Shown here: positions 51,753-62,100 of the stretch, one piece after another
Position numbering within the stretch: the stretch's first letter is position 1
Layout of the letters: each line of letters starts with the position of its first letter
Origin: JBGRQA01 sp041725895
GTDB lineage: Bacteria; Bacteroidota; Bacteroidia; Bacteroidales; Marinifilaceae
Assembly (NCBI GenBank): GCA_041725895.1
Contig: JBGRQA010000029.1
Coordinates: 10,261-74,260, forward strand
Length of the DNA stretch: 64,000 nucleotides
Direction of reading: 5' to 3'
Position numbers and translations under genes: made by a program
Notes under the pieces: model-generated
Databases searched by the model: none
Seen by the model: the letters and a program-made list of their open reading frames with translations, nothing else
Told to the model about the DNA's origin: nothing

Positions 51753-54700
51753 TTTTTTAATGGCACTCCAATTTTTACTCGTGTTCCAAGAGGCTGGTTC
51801 GTGTGATCATACAAATCTGTAACTTCAACTAAAAAACGACGTTCATCCTTCAGGGCATGATTCAAGAGCTTTATCCTATCCCAGGTAAGTTGCACGGACC
51901 TTCCACTTGAATTTATTTGCCGACCATTCTCTATATTCTTGGCTTTACTTCGACCAATACCGTCATCTTCAATAAAACAATGCAAATAATTAGTAGAATC
52001 CAATACAAATGCCACTTTCAATTTTCCTAATCCTGACTTCCCCGACAAACCGTATTTTATGGAATTCTCCAAAAAAGGTTGAATTAGCATAGGTGGTAAC
52101 TTAACATCATTGGTATTGATATTCTCATCCACATCCATCTGAAAATCGAACTTATCAGGGAAACGTAATTTTTCAAGGTTTATGTATGATTTCAGATAAC
52201 TTAATTCCTCCTCAAATGGAATATATTCCCGTGTTGCATTATCAAAATTCTTTCGCAAAATTCTTGAGAAATCTGCCAAATAATCCATCGCAGCTTCAGT
52301 ATTCTCCTCTAGTATGTAACTCTGAATGGAATTCAAGGCATTGAATGTGAAATGAGGATCCAATTGGGCCTGAAGGGCCCTTATTTTTAGACGAACAATA
52401 CGCTTAAAAAGCTTATTCCTGGATTTTTCCCTCTTTTTCACAAAACACCCCCAAGCATAAAATCCCCCTCCTAAAATTCCTAATACAACACTGAAAATTA
52501 GTATCGAAAACCACCAGGTAGCCCACCAAGGTGGTAAAACCGTAAAATCAAATGCTAAACTTTGGGCGTTCCCTTTGTTCAAATTTCGCCCTTGAACCCT
52601 TAGGGTGTATTTACCATAGGGAAGATTTGAATAGATGGCCCGACCATCCGAAGACCAATTTGACCATTCCTTATCAAATCCGTCCAGTGAGTATCGAAAG
52701 AGATTCTTCTCCGGATTCAAGTAATTTACAATATTAAAACGGAAGGACAACGAATTCTGATCATAATCCAAAACCATCAACTTGGAAGGAATGCCCGTCC
52801 ATGGGTCTCGCGCCTCATCTTTCAGTTCTAATCCCCTATTATTGACTTTAATTTCCTTCAACCTTACCTGCTGCGATTTTGCCTCTCCGGAAATTGTAAA
52901 ATCAGTATTTAGCCGAAGTAAGCGGGATGGTGTCTGCACCCAAATATTGCCTTGCCCATCAATGGTAGAATTCTTACCAGCACGATCAATGTACCCCTCC
53001 TTTTCATCCCAAAATTTAATTTCCGGCAGAGTGTCCCTATAGCAACTTTTCAAATCAATCCGGTGAAGCCCCAAATTGGTACCAAGCCACAAATACCTGG
53101 TTCCCTCCAGTTGAAATCCATGAATGGAAGTCCCCTTCAAACCATTTTTTTGATCCAAGGTTTGCATCAATTTTAAATCATTCCCATCAAAAGATAATCG
53201 ATAGAGTACCCCATTATTACCACCAGCAAGTAAATTTCCTTTAAAATCAAACGCAATATCATTAATTACATTATGAATACCAGAATTCTGCCGGTTAAAA
53301 ACCTGGATACTATCCTTTGATAACCGAATCAATCCATTGCCTCGACTAGCAATCCAAACATCCTCCCCCCTAAATGTTACCTTACTGAAGCTTATCGAAT
53401 TTCTCTCACCAAAATTATAGTTCGAAATAAATTTCTCATACTCTAATCCTGAATACACATTCAACTTATTCTTCCATTTGCATATTAATTGATTTCTATT
53501 ATCGAACAAAAATTTTTCCGCAGGCTGAATTCCTTTAAACTCCAATTTCAGACTCTTCTTATCCATCGAGAAAAAACCAACATTAGATGCAATCCAGATC
53601 TTATCAAACGAGTCTTTCCCCAGCGAAAAAATCTGAACGGAATTATTTACATCAAACCAACCAGACTTCATACAGGCTTTCTGAAATTGATTCCTATTAA
53701 TTACTTTGCGTTCCCCCGTAGCATCCAGGACAACAATTCCTTCGGAAAATGCAATATACACTCTCTCATTTTCACCCCCATAAAGATCAACAATTTCACA
53801 ACCTCTACTCCCCAAATCTCTGGCTTCAAAATATGTAAATGGGGATTTGGGAATTTGAATCAAACCATTGTTTTGGGTCCCAATCCAGAGTATATTTTCC
53901 TCCTTGTCATAATACAAACATTCCAAATCATATAACGACAAGGTAAACTCTTTGTGCTTGCACACAAATCGCTTTCCATCATAAACAAACAATTGCCCCT
54001 TACTCTGTTCTCCACTGGAAATAATCATCCAAAAAAGTTCATTCGAATCCTTCGTACAATCCACTATCTTTCCATGAGTAGTTTCAACATTACTATTCCT
54101 AAGTAAAGGTGCATTTACTACATTTACTGATTGCTCCACAGCCCCCAACGAATCCCCGCCTATCTCCTTTAATTCTGATGAAAATGGATCATACCTATAG
54201 CAAAACCCCTCTTTGGTGCGCAATTCAATAGTTCGTCCTTTAAGAACTGCATTTGCCATTCCAATACCTAATGGGAAATTCCCTTTCAACGGAGAAAATG
54301 AGGTCAATCCTGTACTTCCATATACTGCAAAACCGTTAGAAGCACCTATAACTAAACAATTAAATTCCCTAAAAAACTGAAGAAATTGAATCGAGTTATC
54401 CAATCCAAAAATTTGCAAATCAATCAACTCAAAAGCTTCCCCATCATAGCGAAGCACCCCATTTCCCTGACTAGCAATCCATAAATCTCCATTCTGATCC
54501 TCCGCTATAGCATTAATTATCTCTCCAGCAATTCCATCCTGAAGTGGAAAACCTTGGAATTCCACTCCATCATAGCGAACTAACCCGGAATCGGTTCCCA
54601 ACCATAAAATTCCTCTGGAATCTTTAAATATAGATATAATGGTATTGGAAGGCAGCCCATCATTCATCCCCAGGTTTCGAGTAAAAACAGAAGCTCTACC

Positions 54701-54775
54701 TGTTACTACCCCAATTAAAATCTGAGCAATAAGCATGATTAAAAACAGAACACCTTTTAATCTATTAAATTTCAC
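51749..54775 (-). CDS. Beta-propeller sensor kinase of the LytS/His_kinase type
   Basis: 1008 residues with a GTG start that gives a normal signal peptide (MKFNRLKGVLFLIMLIAQILIGVV). The periplasmic part is a Reg_prop two-propeller sensor (GLPSNTIISIFKDSRGILWLGTDSGLVRYDG, then many IWLGT/LWLGT-type repeats) followed by a Y_Y_Y domain (YSLDGFDKEWSNWSSDGRAIYSNLPYGKYTLRVQGRN). One membrane helix (~residues 755-775) leads to a His_kinase domain (ALQAQLDPHFTFNALNSIQ, His808) and a degenerate HATPase_c (PPMLIQPFLENSIKYGL, EDDGIGRSKA). Such kinases normally pair with LytTR regulators, which are not adjacent. It may sense sugars or polysaccharide fragments, as in Bacteroidetes hybrid systems (inference). 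Confidence 0.92.
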   Translation of the reverse strand: MKFNRLKGVLFLIMLIAQILIGVVTGRASVFTRNLGMNDGLPSNTIISIFKDSRGILWLGTDSGLVRYDGVEFQGFPLQDGIAGEIINAIAEDQNGDLWIASQGNGVLRYDGEAFELIDLQIFGLDNSIQFLQFFREFNCLVIGASNGFAVYGSTGLTSFSPLKGNFPLGIGMANAVLKGRTIELRTKEGFCYRYDPFSSELKEIGGDSLGAVEQSVNVVNAPLLRNSNVETTHGKIVDCTKDSNELFWMIISSGEQSKGQLFVYDGKRFVCKHKEFTLSLYDLECLYYDKEENILWIGTQNNGLIQIPKSPFTYFEARDLGSRGCEIVDLYGGENERVYIAFSEGIVVLDATGERKVINRNQFQKACMKSGWFDVNNSVQIFSLGKDSFDKIWIASNVGFFSMDKKSLKLEFKGIQPAEKFLFDNRNQLICKWKNKLNVYSGLEYEKFISNYNFGERNSISFSKVTFRGEDVWIASRGNGLIRLSKDSIQVFNRQNSGIHNVINDIAFDFKGNLLAGGNNGVLYRLSFDGNDLKLMQTLDQKNGLKGTSIHGFQLEGTRYLWLGTNLGLHRIDLKSCYRDTLPEIKFWDEKEGYIDRAGKNSTIDGQGNIWVQTPSRLLRLNTDFTISGEAKSQQVRLKEIKVNNRGLELKDEARDPWTGIPSKLMVLDYDQNSLSFRFNIVNYLNPEKNLFRYSLDGFDKEWSNWSSDGRAIYSNLPYGKYTLRVQGRNLNKGNAQSLAFDFTVLPPWWATWWFSILIFSVVLGILGGGFYAWGCFVKKREKSRNKLFKRIVRLKIRALQAQLDPHFTFNALNSIQSYILEENTEAAMDYLADFSRILRKNFDNATREYIPFEEELSYLKSYINLEKLRFPDKFDFQMDVDENINTNDVKLPPMLIQPFLENSIKYGLSGKSGLGKLKVAFVLDSTNYLHCFIEDDGIGRSKAKNIENGRQINSSGRSVQLTWDRIKLLNHALKDERRFLVEVTDLYDHTNQPLGTRVKIGVPLKN

Positions 54776-55133
54776 CTCGTTATAAATTCAGATTAGTAAA
54801 GCCTCCCCTCTTTTATCTGATATTCGCTTCTCAAATTTGTTATTGAGTACAGATCAGACACACTCCACAAAGCAATATTACATAATCTAAATAAATTCTC
54901 AAGCTGTCAAAGCTGCCAAGTTCATTTTAAAATTATATTCAACCCATTAAATAGCCAACTAAGAATTAGGGCTCCACTTTCATTTATTATTCAGGAAAAT
55001 ACATCCACAACCAACTCCATTCAAAAAAAATATAAAATTCCTTGTGAATGAAAACTTCTAAAACGCAGGATGTTTAACAAATTGAATATATTTGCATACT
55101 ATTGCAAAAACAAAATCAATAAAACAAAGGGCT
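54776..55133. other. Intergenic region with a promoter at 55087-55094
   Basis: 358 bp between divergent genes. TATATTTG at 55087-55094, followed by C, fits the Bacteroidetes -7 element. It would start transcription near 55101, giving a leader of ~33 nt before the ATG at 55134. The rest is AT-rich with nothing recognisable. Confidence 0.5.
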
Positions 55134-55682
55134 ATGAAAGGATCATTAACAAAAGAAAATCTTGAAAAAGCTGAAATAGTATTTCATGATTATGAACATT
55201 TTACTCATATCATTTCTCCCCGACTAAAAGCATTGTATCGAATTAAAAAAGAACTCAAAAACTACCAAGAACTCAAATGGAGATTCAATTACAACCATGC
55301 AAATCAAAACAATAATGTAGTAGAAATTGAATTTACACCCTGCCAGGGAACCGATTTTAACTTCTTCTTTCAAATTCCTTTGCGGCAATCTTTTGAATTT
55401 CGTCTATTCCTGGGAACTTCCTCCATCCACTTCATAGAGCTATACAACCACCTAATTAACAACAAAATAATCAGCAAAGATGAATTTCCGATAAAAGCTG
55501 AATACAGAACCATCCCACATTTTATCCTCAACAAAGATGTTAAACGCTATCAATTAAACATACTTAAAGATATTTCCAGGTCCAATGATATTCCTGATTG
55601 TATTGATGACTCTATACTGAAAGTGATCAAAGAAGGCCTTGATCGATTCATCCCCATCTTCCACAAATTCTTAAAAGCTTAA
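55134..55682 (+). CDS. Cytoplasmic protein of unknown function
   Basis: 182 residues from the ATG at 55134 (MKGSLTKENLEKAEIVFHDYEHF), chosen because the open frame's earlier TTG start lies inside the promoter. There is no signal peptide. Basic, with helix-rich ends and a central beta part (NNVVEIEFTPCQGTDFNFFFQIPL). I do not recognise a family. The gene is 31 bp before the hybrid kinase, so co-transcription and a link to its signalling are plausible. Confidence 0.75.
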   Translation: MKGSLTKENLEKAEIVFHDYEHFTHIISPRLKALYRIKKELKNYQELKWRFNYNHANQNNNVVEIEFTPCQGTDFNFFFQIPLRQSFEFRLFLGTSSIHFIELYNHLINNKIISKDEFPIKAEYRTIPHFILNKDVKRYQLNILKDISRSNDIPDCIDDSILKVIKEGLDRFIPIFHKFLKA

Positions 55683-55713
55683 TCCAACCTCCTGCTTCAG
55701 CCTAGCTCTAAAC

Positions 55714-58149
55714 ATGAAAAAATCCATCCTTTACGGTACAATTAGAAACATTAGTATCAGCAGATTCTACCGTTTAGCCTTTTTAATTCTAATTCTCTCT
55801 TTTCTTCTCCTTTTCGGAACAATATGGATGTTGAAAGAATACAAAGACTTTAACAAAAAGTCAGAATTAATTCGTAAAGAATACATAAATACACAAAAGG
55901 AGAAATTAAATCACTACACAAAAGAATGTTTGGATTACATTCTTTACCAACAATCTCAGACTGAAAAACTTTTAAAAAATCGGCTAAAAACCTATGCTAC
56001 CCAAGCCCACGCAGTGGCCTCTCACATCTACAATACTCACAAAGGAAAACTTTCCGATAAAGAAATAAAAGCCCGAATTAAGGAAGCAATCTATGCAATT
56101 CGGTTCAACAAAGGAAAAGGATACATATATGCAAACACCCTTAACGGGAAGGGGATTTTTTATCCAAACACACCACAAAACGAAGGCAAAAATCTACTAA
56201 ACCTTAAAGATATAAATGGCAATTTTGTAATTCAAAAAGAGATTAATATCGTCAAAAAACAAGGTGAAGGATTTCCTGAATACTCAAAGAAAGATACCAT
56301 CCCCAACAAATACAACGCCTACACCAAATTTGCCTACGTAAAACATTTTGCTCCCTACAATTGGTATTTTGGATGCAAAGCATACACAGAGGATTTTCTG
56401 GAAGAAGTCCAACAGGAAACAATTAAACGAATTCAGCAAATGAAATTCGACGCAGATGGTTCTTTCTTTGTCTATCAAGAGAATGGCACCTGCTTGGTTC
56501 ATAAAAACACCATCAGCATCGGTCAAAATTATAGAGATTACACAAATAAAGAGAGGAGCCAAAATACTGCCTCTCTAATTGAAATAGCAAAGAAGAAAAA
56601 AAGTTGTTTTAAAGAGTACAAAGTATCGAACTGCAGCAAAGGAACAAAACTTTCTCATGTAAGATGGGTGGACAACTGGAATTGGATGATAGGACTGGGA
56701 ACCTATACAAATCAACTGGAATTGAATATCAAAGAAGAACGAGAATACCTTGAAAAAAGAATGTTTCAATTCATGTATGATATTCTATTGATGCTTATTC
56801 TGGCTTTCATTCTGTTGTATTTCATAGCTCAGGCATTGGAAAAAATAATGAATAAAAATTTCCTTTCACTCCAGAATTTCTTTCGGAAAGCAACCTCCAG
56901 TTCTCTTAAAATAAACCCCAGTAATTTAAACTTTTCCGAATTTAAGGAGCTAGCTAATTCGGTTAATAAAATGCATGAACTTAGAACACAGAAAGAACTG
57001 GAACTTCTAAAAGCTCGGAAAAAGGCAGAAGAATCCGACCGGCTTAAATCTTCTTTTTTATCCAACATGTCTCATGAAATAAGAACTCCAATGAATGCAA
57101 TCATTGGCTTTTCTGAACTTCTTCAAGATGATACGATTTCTATTGAGCACCAAAAGGAATTCCTTGAGCACATAAAAACTAACGGGAAAAGCCTCTTAAC
57201 CCTAATCAATGATATTATTGATTTCTCAAAAATTGAATCGGAAGAATTAAAGACAATATCAACAGCCTGCAACATCAATGCCCTGTTGAATGATTTGCAC
57301 CAACTTTTTCTTGAAGAAAAAGAACGATTGAATAAAACAAGAGTTGAATTAAAAATAAATTTTGATCTACCTGATAGCAAAGCAACAATCCAAACCGATC
57401 CACTTCGGCTAAAGCAAATACTAACCAACTTAATATCCAACGCTTTAAAATTCACTAACGAAGGATGGATCCAAATTGGATACACGCAAAGAAAAGACAA
57501 TCAACTTTTGTTCTACGTGAAAGATACAGGCATTGGAATTCCTAAGGACAAACAAGATATTATCTTCAACCGCTTTCGCCAAGCCGATGATTCTCACACC
57601 AGAAAATATGGAGGAACAGGCCTTGGTTTAACCATTTCAAAAAAACTTTGCGAACTACTTTCCGGAAAAATATGGGTGGAATCCAATGTTGGTCAGGGAT
57701 CTGATTTTTATTTTACACTCCCATACTTACAATCCGAAATAACAAAAACTCCCTCTACAAAAAATAATATCGCAGAGCCATCCTCTATCGAGGGAAAAAA
57801 AGTATTAATTGTAGATGATTGTCCTCGTAATATTCTTCTGCTGAAAAAAATGCTTGACTCAGCAAAACTTAATATTAGGACTGCAACCAATGGAAAAGAA
57901 ACAATAGCACTCAATCAAGAGGAAGATTTTGATCTAATCCTTTTAGATATTCAAATGCCTGAAAAAGATGGATTCGAAGTATTAAAACAACTTAAAAAGA
58001 GAAAACCTGATCAAATAATTGTTGCCCAAACGGCTTATGCACTGGCTCGTGAAAGACAGAAAATTATGGAAACTGGCTTCGATGCCTACATTGCAAAACC
58101 CATAGTTAGAAAAAAACTGATCACATTAGTAACCAATTTACTTTCTTAA
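55714..58149 (+). CDS. Hybrid sensor histidine kinase with dCache sensor and C-terminal receiver
   Basis: 811 residues. Two membrane segments (LAFLILILSFLLLFGTIW, ~23-40; MYDILLMLILAFILLYFIA, ~353-371) enclose a periplasmic double-Cache sensor (GYIYANTLNGKGIFYPNTPQNEGKNLLNLKDING and GSFFVYQENGTCLVHKNTISIGQNY repeat the same Cache signature). HisKA carries His454 in NMSHEIRTPMN, HATPase_c follows (NLISNALKFT, DTGIGIP, GGTGLGLTI), and a receiver domain ends the protein with phospho-acceptor Asp745 in LLDIQMPEKDG. It should autophosphorylate and relay phosphate internally, then to an unknown output. Its end overlaps the convergent PorP/SprF gene by 4 bp. Confidence 0.94.
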   Translation: MKKSILYGTIRNISISRFYRLAFLILILSFLLLFGTIWMLKEYKDFNKKSELIRKEYINTQKEKLNHYTKECLDYILYQQSQTEKLLKNRLKTYATQAHAVASHIYNTHKGKLSDKEIKARIKEAIYAIRFNKGKGYIYANTLNGKGIFYPNTPQNEGKNLLNLKDINGNFVIQKEINIVKKQGEGFPEYSKKDTIPNKYNAYTKFAYVKHFAPYNWYFGCKAYTEDFLEEVQQETIKRIQQMKFDADGSFFVYQENGTCLVHKNTISIGQNYRDYTNKERSQNTASLIEIAKKKKSCFKEYKVSNCSKGTKLSHVRWVDNWNWMIGLGTYTNQLELNIKEEREYLEKRMFQFMYDILLMLILAFILLYFIAQALEKIMNKNFLSLQNFFRKATSSSLKINPSNLNFSEFKELANSVNKMHELRTQKELELLKARKKAEESDRLKSSFLSNMSHEIRTPMNAIIGFSELLQDDTISIEHQKEFLEHIKTNGKSLLTLINDIIDFSKIESEELKTISTACNINALLNDLHQLFLEEKERLNKTRVELKINFDLPDSKATIQTDPLRLKQILTNLISNALKFTNEGWIQIGYTQRKDNQLLFYVKDTGIGIPKDKQDIIFNRFRQADDSHTRKYGGTGLGLTISKKLCELLSGKIWVESNVGQGSDFYFTLPYLQSEITKTPSTKNNIAEPSSIEGKKVLIVDDCPRNILLLKKMLDSAKLNIRTATNGKETIALNQEEDFDLILLDIQMPEKDGFEVLKQLKKRKPDQIIVAQTAYALARERQKIMETGFDAYIAKPIVRKKLITLVTNLLS

Positions 58150-59186
58150 AACCTAGGACACTTAAGTGCACCAACGCGCCGCTTTCGCCTTACATAGTTT
58201 TCCCGACAATTTCCAGTACTCTTTCGGTAGTTAACAAATCTTAATAAAACAGAAAACTCATGCGCTCCAGTATTGGTGTGAATTAACTTCGATACTGTTT
58301 TATCGTAACTATACGAAAGCTGCCACCAATCTTTCGAAATTCCCACTTGAAAAATAACAGCATCATATTCCAACTCCAGATTGTCTCGATACCATACACC
58401 AAGCATCAAATTGTTTCGAGTCAAATAAACACCATAATTCAATTGCTTATATGTACTTTGCTGCTGATACATAAAATTAGGGGAAAAAGTATATTCCTCC
58501 TGATGGAGCCCCCTTCTGAAAACCGGAATAGTCACCCCACAATGGAAAGTATATTTTCTCGGTAACTTAGAATAATCACTTTCCTCCTTGAAAGCCTCAT
58601 CAGGTTCGGACAGATGATGAGCTGCAACCCCGACAAACCAATTCTTATAAGCCGCAAGCATACCTCCTGAAAAATCCATATAATCCCGCGATAAATTTTC
58701 AGGTAAGCTTTCACCCGTCGAAGGATTTATCATCCCAGTTATATAAAACTGGTCAATCATATCAGGAAAGGTTAAATTGTTATAATTTAATTTCCTTTGA
58801 ACCAAAGAAGCCTGAAACCCAGCTCTAATTGAAAAATTTCTCGAAAACGAAAGAGTGTAAGAATACATACCGCTGACCATAGTAGTATTAATAGCCCCAT
58901 CCCCCTGTTGATCCTGAAGGATGTGTAATCCTAACCCTCCTTCCAAAACATCTACATATTTGTCGTATGCTACACTATAAGTCAAAAAAGCCTCGTTAAT
59001 GCCTGGCCATTGGTTTCGATAGCCCATTGCTATACGAGAATCATAATCGGAACCTGCAAAAGCAGGGTTTAAGTAAATTTTATTGGCGTAATATTGAGAA
59101 AACTCCACATCTTGAGCTTTTCCATCCAACAAAAAGCTAAATGAAACAGATAAACAGAACAATATTTTCAACAAGAATCTATTCAT
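58146..59186 (-). CDS. PorP/SprF-family type IX secretion membrane protein
   Basis: 346 residues with a signal peptide (LLKILFCLSVSFSFLLDGKAQ). It opens with the family start DVEFSQYYANKIYLNPAFAGS and NQWPGINEAFLTYSVAYDKYVD, followed by amphipathic strands of an outer-membrane beta-barrel (LGLHILQDQQGDGAIN, YSYTLSFSRNFSIRAGFQASLVQRKLNYNNLTFPDMID). In Flavobacterium johnsoniae SprF is required for export of the adhesin SprB, and the sprB-sprF pair is conserved. Here it starts two bases after the stop of the giant adhesin on the same strand, which fits that pairing. It also has an extra basic tail after the barrel (RENYVRRKRRVG). Confidence 0.92.
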   Translation of the reverse strand: MNRFLLKILFCLSVSFSFLLDGKAQDVEFSQYYANKIYLNPAFAGSDYDSRIAMGYRNQWPGINEAFLTYSVAYDKYVDVLEGGLGLHILQDQQGDGAINTTMVSGMYSYTLSFSRNFSIRAGFQASLVQRKLNYNNLTFPDMIDQFYITGMINPSTGESLPENLSRDYMDFSGGMLAAYKNWFVGVAAHHLSEPDEAFKEESDYSKLPRKYTFHCGVTIPVFRRGLHQEEYTFSPNFMYQQQSTYKQLNYGVYLTRNNLMLGVWYRDNLELEYDAVIFQVGISKDWWQLSYSYDKTVSKLIHTNTGAHEFSVLLRFVNYRKSTGNCRENYVRRKRRVGALKCPRF

Positions 59187-59188
59187 TT

Positions 59189-62100
59189 CTACCTAAATAG
59201 AGTGACAGTCCCATGCCCTCTTTCCTCTCCTCCATAAAAAATGATCCAAACATAAACCCCTATTTGAGCTTCTCTGCCCTTGTATGTCCCATTCCAACCT
59301 TCATCTTTTAGTTCATTGTTACTCACCAAATCTTTTTTCAACTCATAAACTTGCTCCCCCCATCTTGTATAGATATAAAATTCTAAATTCTGAACAACCC
59401 CCTCAAAAACAGGATAAAAAATTTCATTGGGACCTTTTCCGTTGGGCGTAAATACATTTGGCACTACCATACGTGGCTTAAGCATTTTTACATGAGTGGA
59501 AGCCAAAGCTTTACAACCAAATGAATTCTCAACTGTAACAGAATAATCTCCTGCCTCTTCCACATCAATACTCCTCCAGTCTTCTCCATTACTCCAACTG
59601 TATTTTTCAAACCCACCTCCAGCATCCAGTGTTAACCTCTCGCCTTTATACATAAACAAGGTATCAGCTCCTAAATCTACTTTTGGATTTGAATTAACTC
59701 TTACTTGAATTGAATCAATTGCAGAAAGTCCAAATCGATCAAAAACTCTCACAAAATAAATACCGGATTGAGATACCTGAATAGTACGACTTGTAGCACC
59801 GGTACTCCAAATGTAACGCTCCCATTTACCAGCATCAAGAATCAAACTTTCCTCTTCACAAATATTAGCATTTCCTCCCAAATTAATATTGGGAATTGGA
59901 TTCACAGCAACCTTTACTCGTCCTCCTCCTTTACAACCAAAAACATCAATTACATTTACGGCATACTCCCCATCTTTGTCCACCTTTAAGGTCTGACTGA
60001 CATTATCGTTATTCCATTCATAACTTACATACCCGTTCCCTGCATCCAAAAGAATAGAAGAACCTTCTGCTATAACCGTATCTGCACCCAAATAAACCGA
60101 AGGATTTTCATTAACGAAAATATTAATATCATCCTTTCCCACACAACCAAAATCATCCTCTACCTGCAATACAAAATTTCCCTCTTCAGCAACAGTAATC
60201 GCCCGATTATTTGACCCATTACTCCAACTATAGAGAAAATCAGATGGCGCTTCCAAAATCAATTGCTCACCTTCACAAATGTATAAATCGGGTCCTAAAT
60301 CAACAATTGGCAGGCTTCGGAGAATCAACTCAATACTATCTTTCCCAGTACAACCATTCTCATCACTCACCTCCACTATATACCAACCTTCCTGTGAAAT
60401 TTCACGTTTTCGAGTAGTCACCCCATCATTCCACAAATAGCTTTCCCCCTCACCAACATCCAGCTCCAAACTTTTACCTACGCAAATTTCAGCGCGATCT
60501 TCCAATGGCAAATTAGGCAAATGAATAACCTCAACGCGAAGAGAATCCTCCGTAATACAACCATTTGATGCAGCTACATGAATCTTATACCAACCAGATT
60601 CACCAGCTAGAAACGAATTCTCAAATTCCCCTGTAAGCAAAGTATTATTACGATACCATTGATAGCTCCAATCCGAATTTTGATCCACTTCCATATAAGT
60701 TGAATCCCCCTCACAAACAATATTAGGTGAATACTTTAGTTCAAAATCAGGAACCGTAAGAACTCCTAACTCAATCTTCCCCTCTCCAACACACTTATTC
60801 TCATCCGTTACCACAACACTGTAGATTCCAGCTTTATTAGCCTGTAAAAGTTGAGCACTTGAGCCATCACTCCAAAGATAACTAGATCCGGGATTTCCTG
60901 CATCCAGAATTATTGAATTCCCGTCACAGAACTCTCGATCAACACCAAAATTTACTACAGGGTTGGGATTGACGACAACAGCAACCTCATCGGACGCTAA
61001 ACAGCCATTAGAATCAGTGACTATTACACTATAGCTACCCGAAGCGGATGCAACCAAAGTCTGACTGATGGAACCATCGTTCCATAGATAGGTCGATCCC
61101 ACATTGCCTGCATCCAGGGTCGCAGAACTACCTTCACAGAATGCCTGATCATCCCCCAGGTTTACAACCGGATTGGGATTGACAGAAATAACTACCTCAT
61201 CGGATGCCACACAGCCGTGGACATCGGTTACCCTTACATCGTAAGTGCCAGTTGTAGAAACAACCAAAGTTTGATTGGTCGTGCCACCACTCCACTGATA
61301 CGTCGATCCAACATTACCTGCATCCAAAATAGCTACATTTCCTTCACAGAATATCTGATCACCCCCCAGACGTACAACCGGATTGGGATAAAAAGTGACC
61401 GCAACCTTTTCTGAGGTCACACATCCATTAGTATCAGTTACAGTTACACTATAGGTGCCAGTCGCAGAAGCAACTAAAGTTTGATTGGTCGTGCCATCAC
61501 TCCACTGATACGTCGATCCAACATTACCTGCATCCAAAGTGGCTATATTTCCCTCACAGAATTCCTGATTGCCCCCCATATTTACAGTCGGATTGGAATT
61601 AACGGTGATGACTACTTCATCTGAAGTAGAACAACCATTGGCATCGGTTACCGTTACATCGTAAGTACCAGTTGCAGAAGCAACCAAAGTTTGATTGGTC
61701 GTACCATCGCTCCATAGATAACTTGATCCTACATTGCCTGCATCCAGGGTGGCAATATTTCCTTCACAGAATTCCTGATCCTCACCCAAGCTTACAACCG
61801 GATTGGAATTAACGGTGATGACTATTTCATCTGAAGCTGTACAACCATTGCCATCAGTTACCCTTACATTGTAAATTCCGGATGCTGATGCCTCTAAAGT
61901 TTGATTGGTAGAACCATCGCCCCACAGATACGTCGATCCTTTATTGCCTGCATCCAAAGTGGCTATATTTCCTTCACAGAAGGCTTGATCGTCACCCAGA
62001 TTTACGACCGGATTGGGGTTGACAGTGATGACTACTTCATCAGAAGTAGAACAGCCATTGGCATCGGTTACCCTTACATCGTAAGTTCCGGAAGTTGAAG

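Noticed and set aside
61217..62098. Plus-strand frames opposite the adhesin repeats
   Set aside because: They repeat with the 210-bp period and are antisense shadows of the adhesin.
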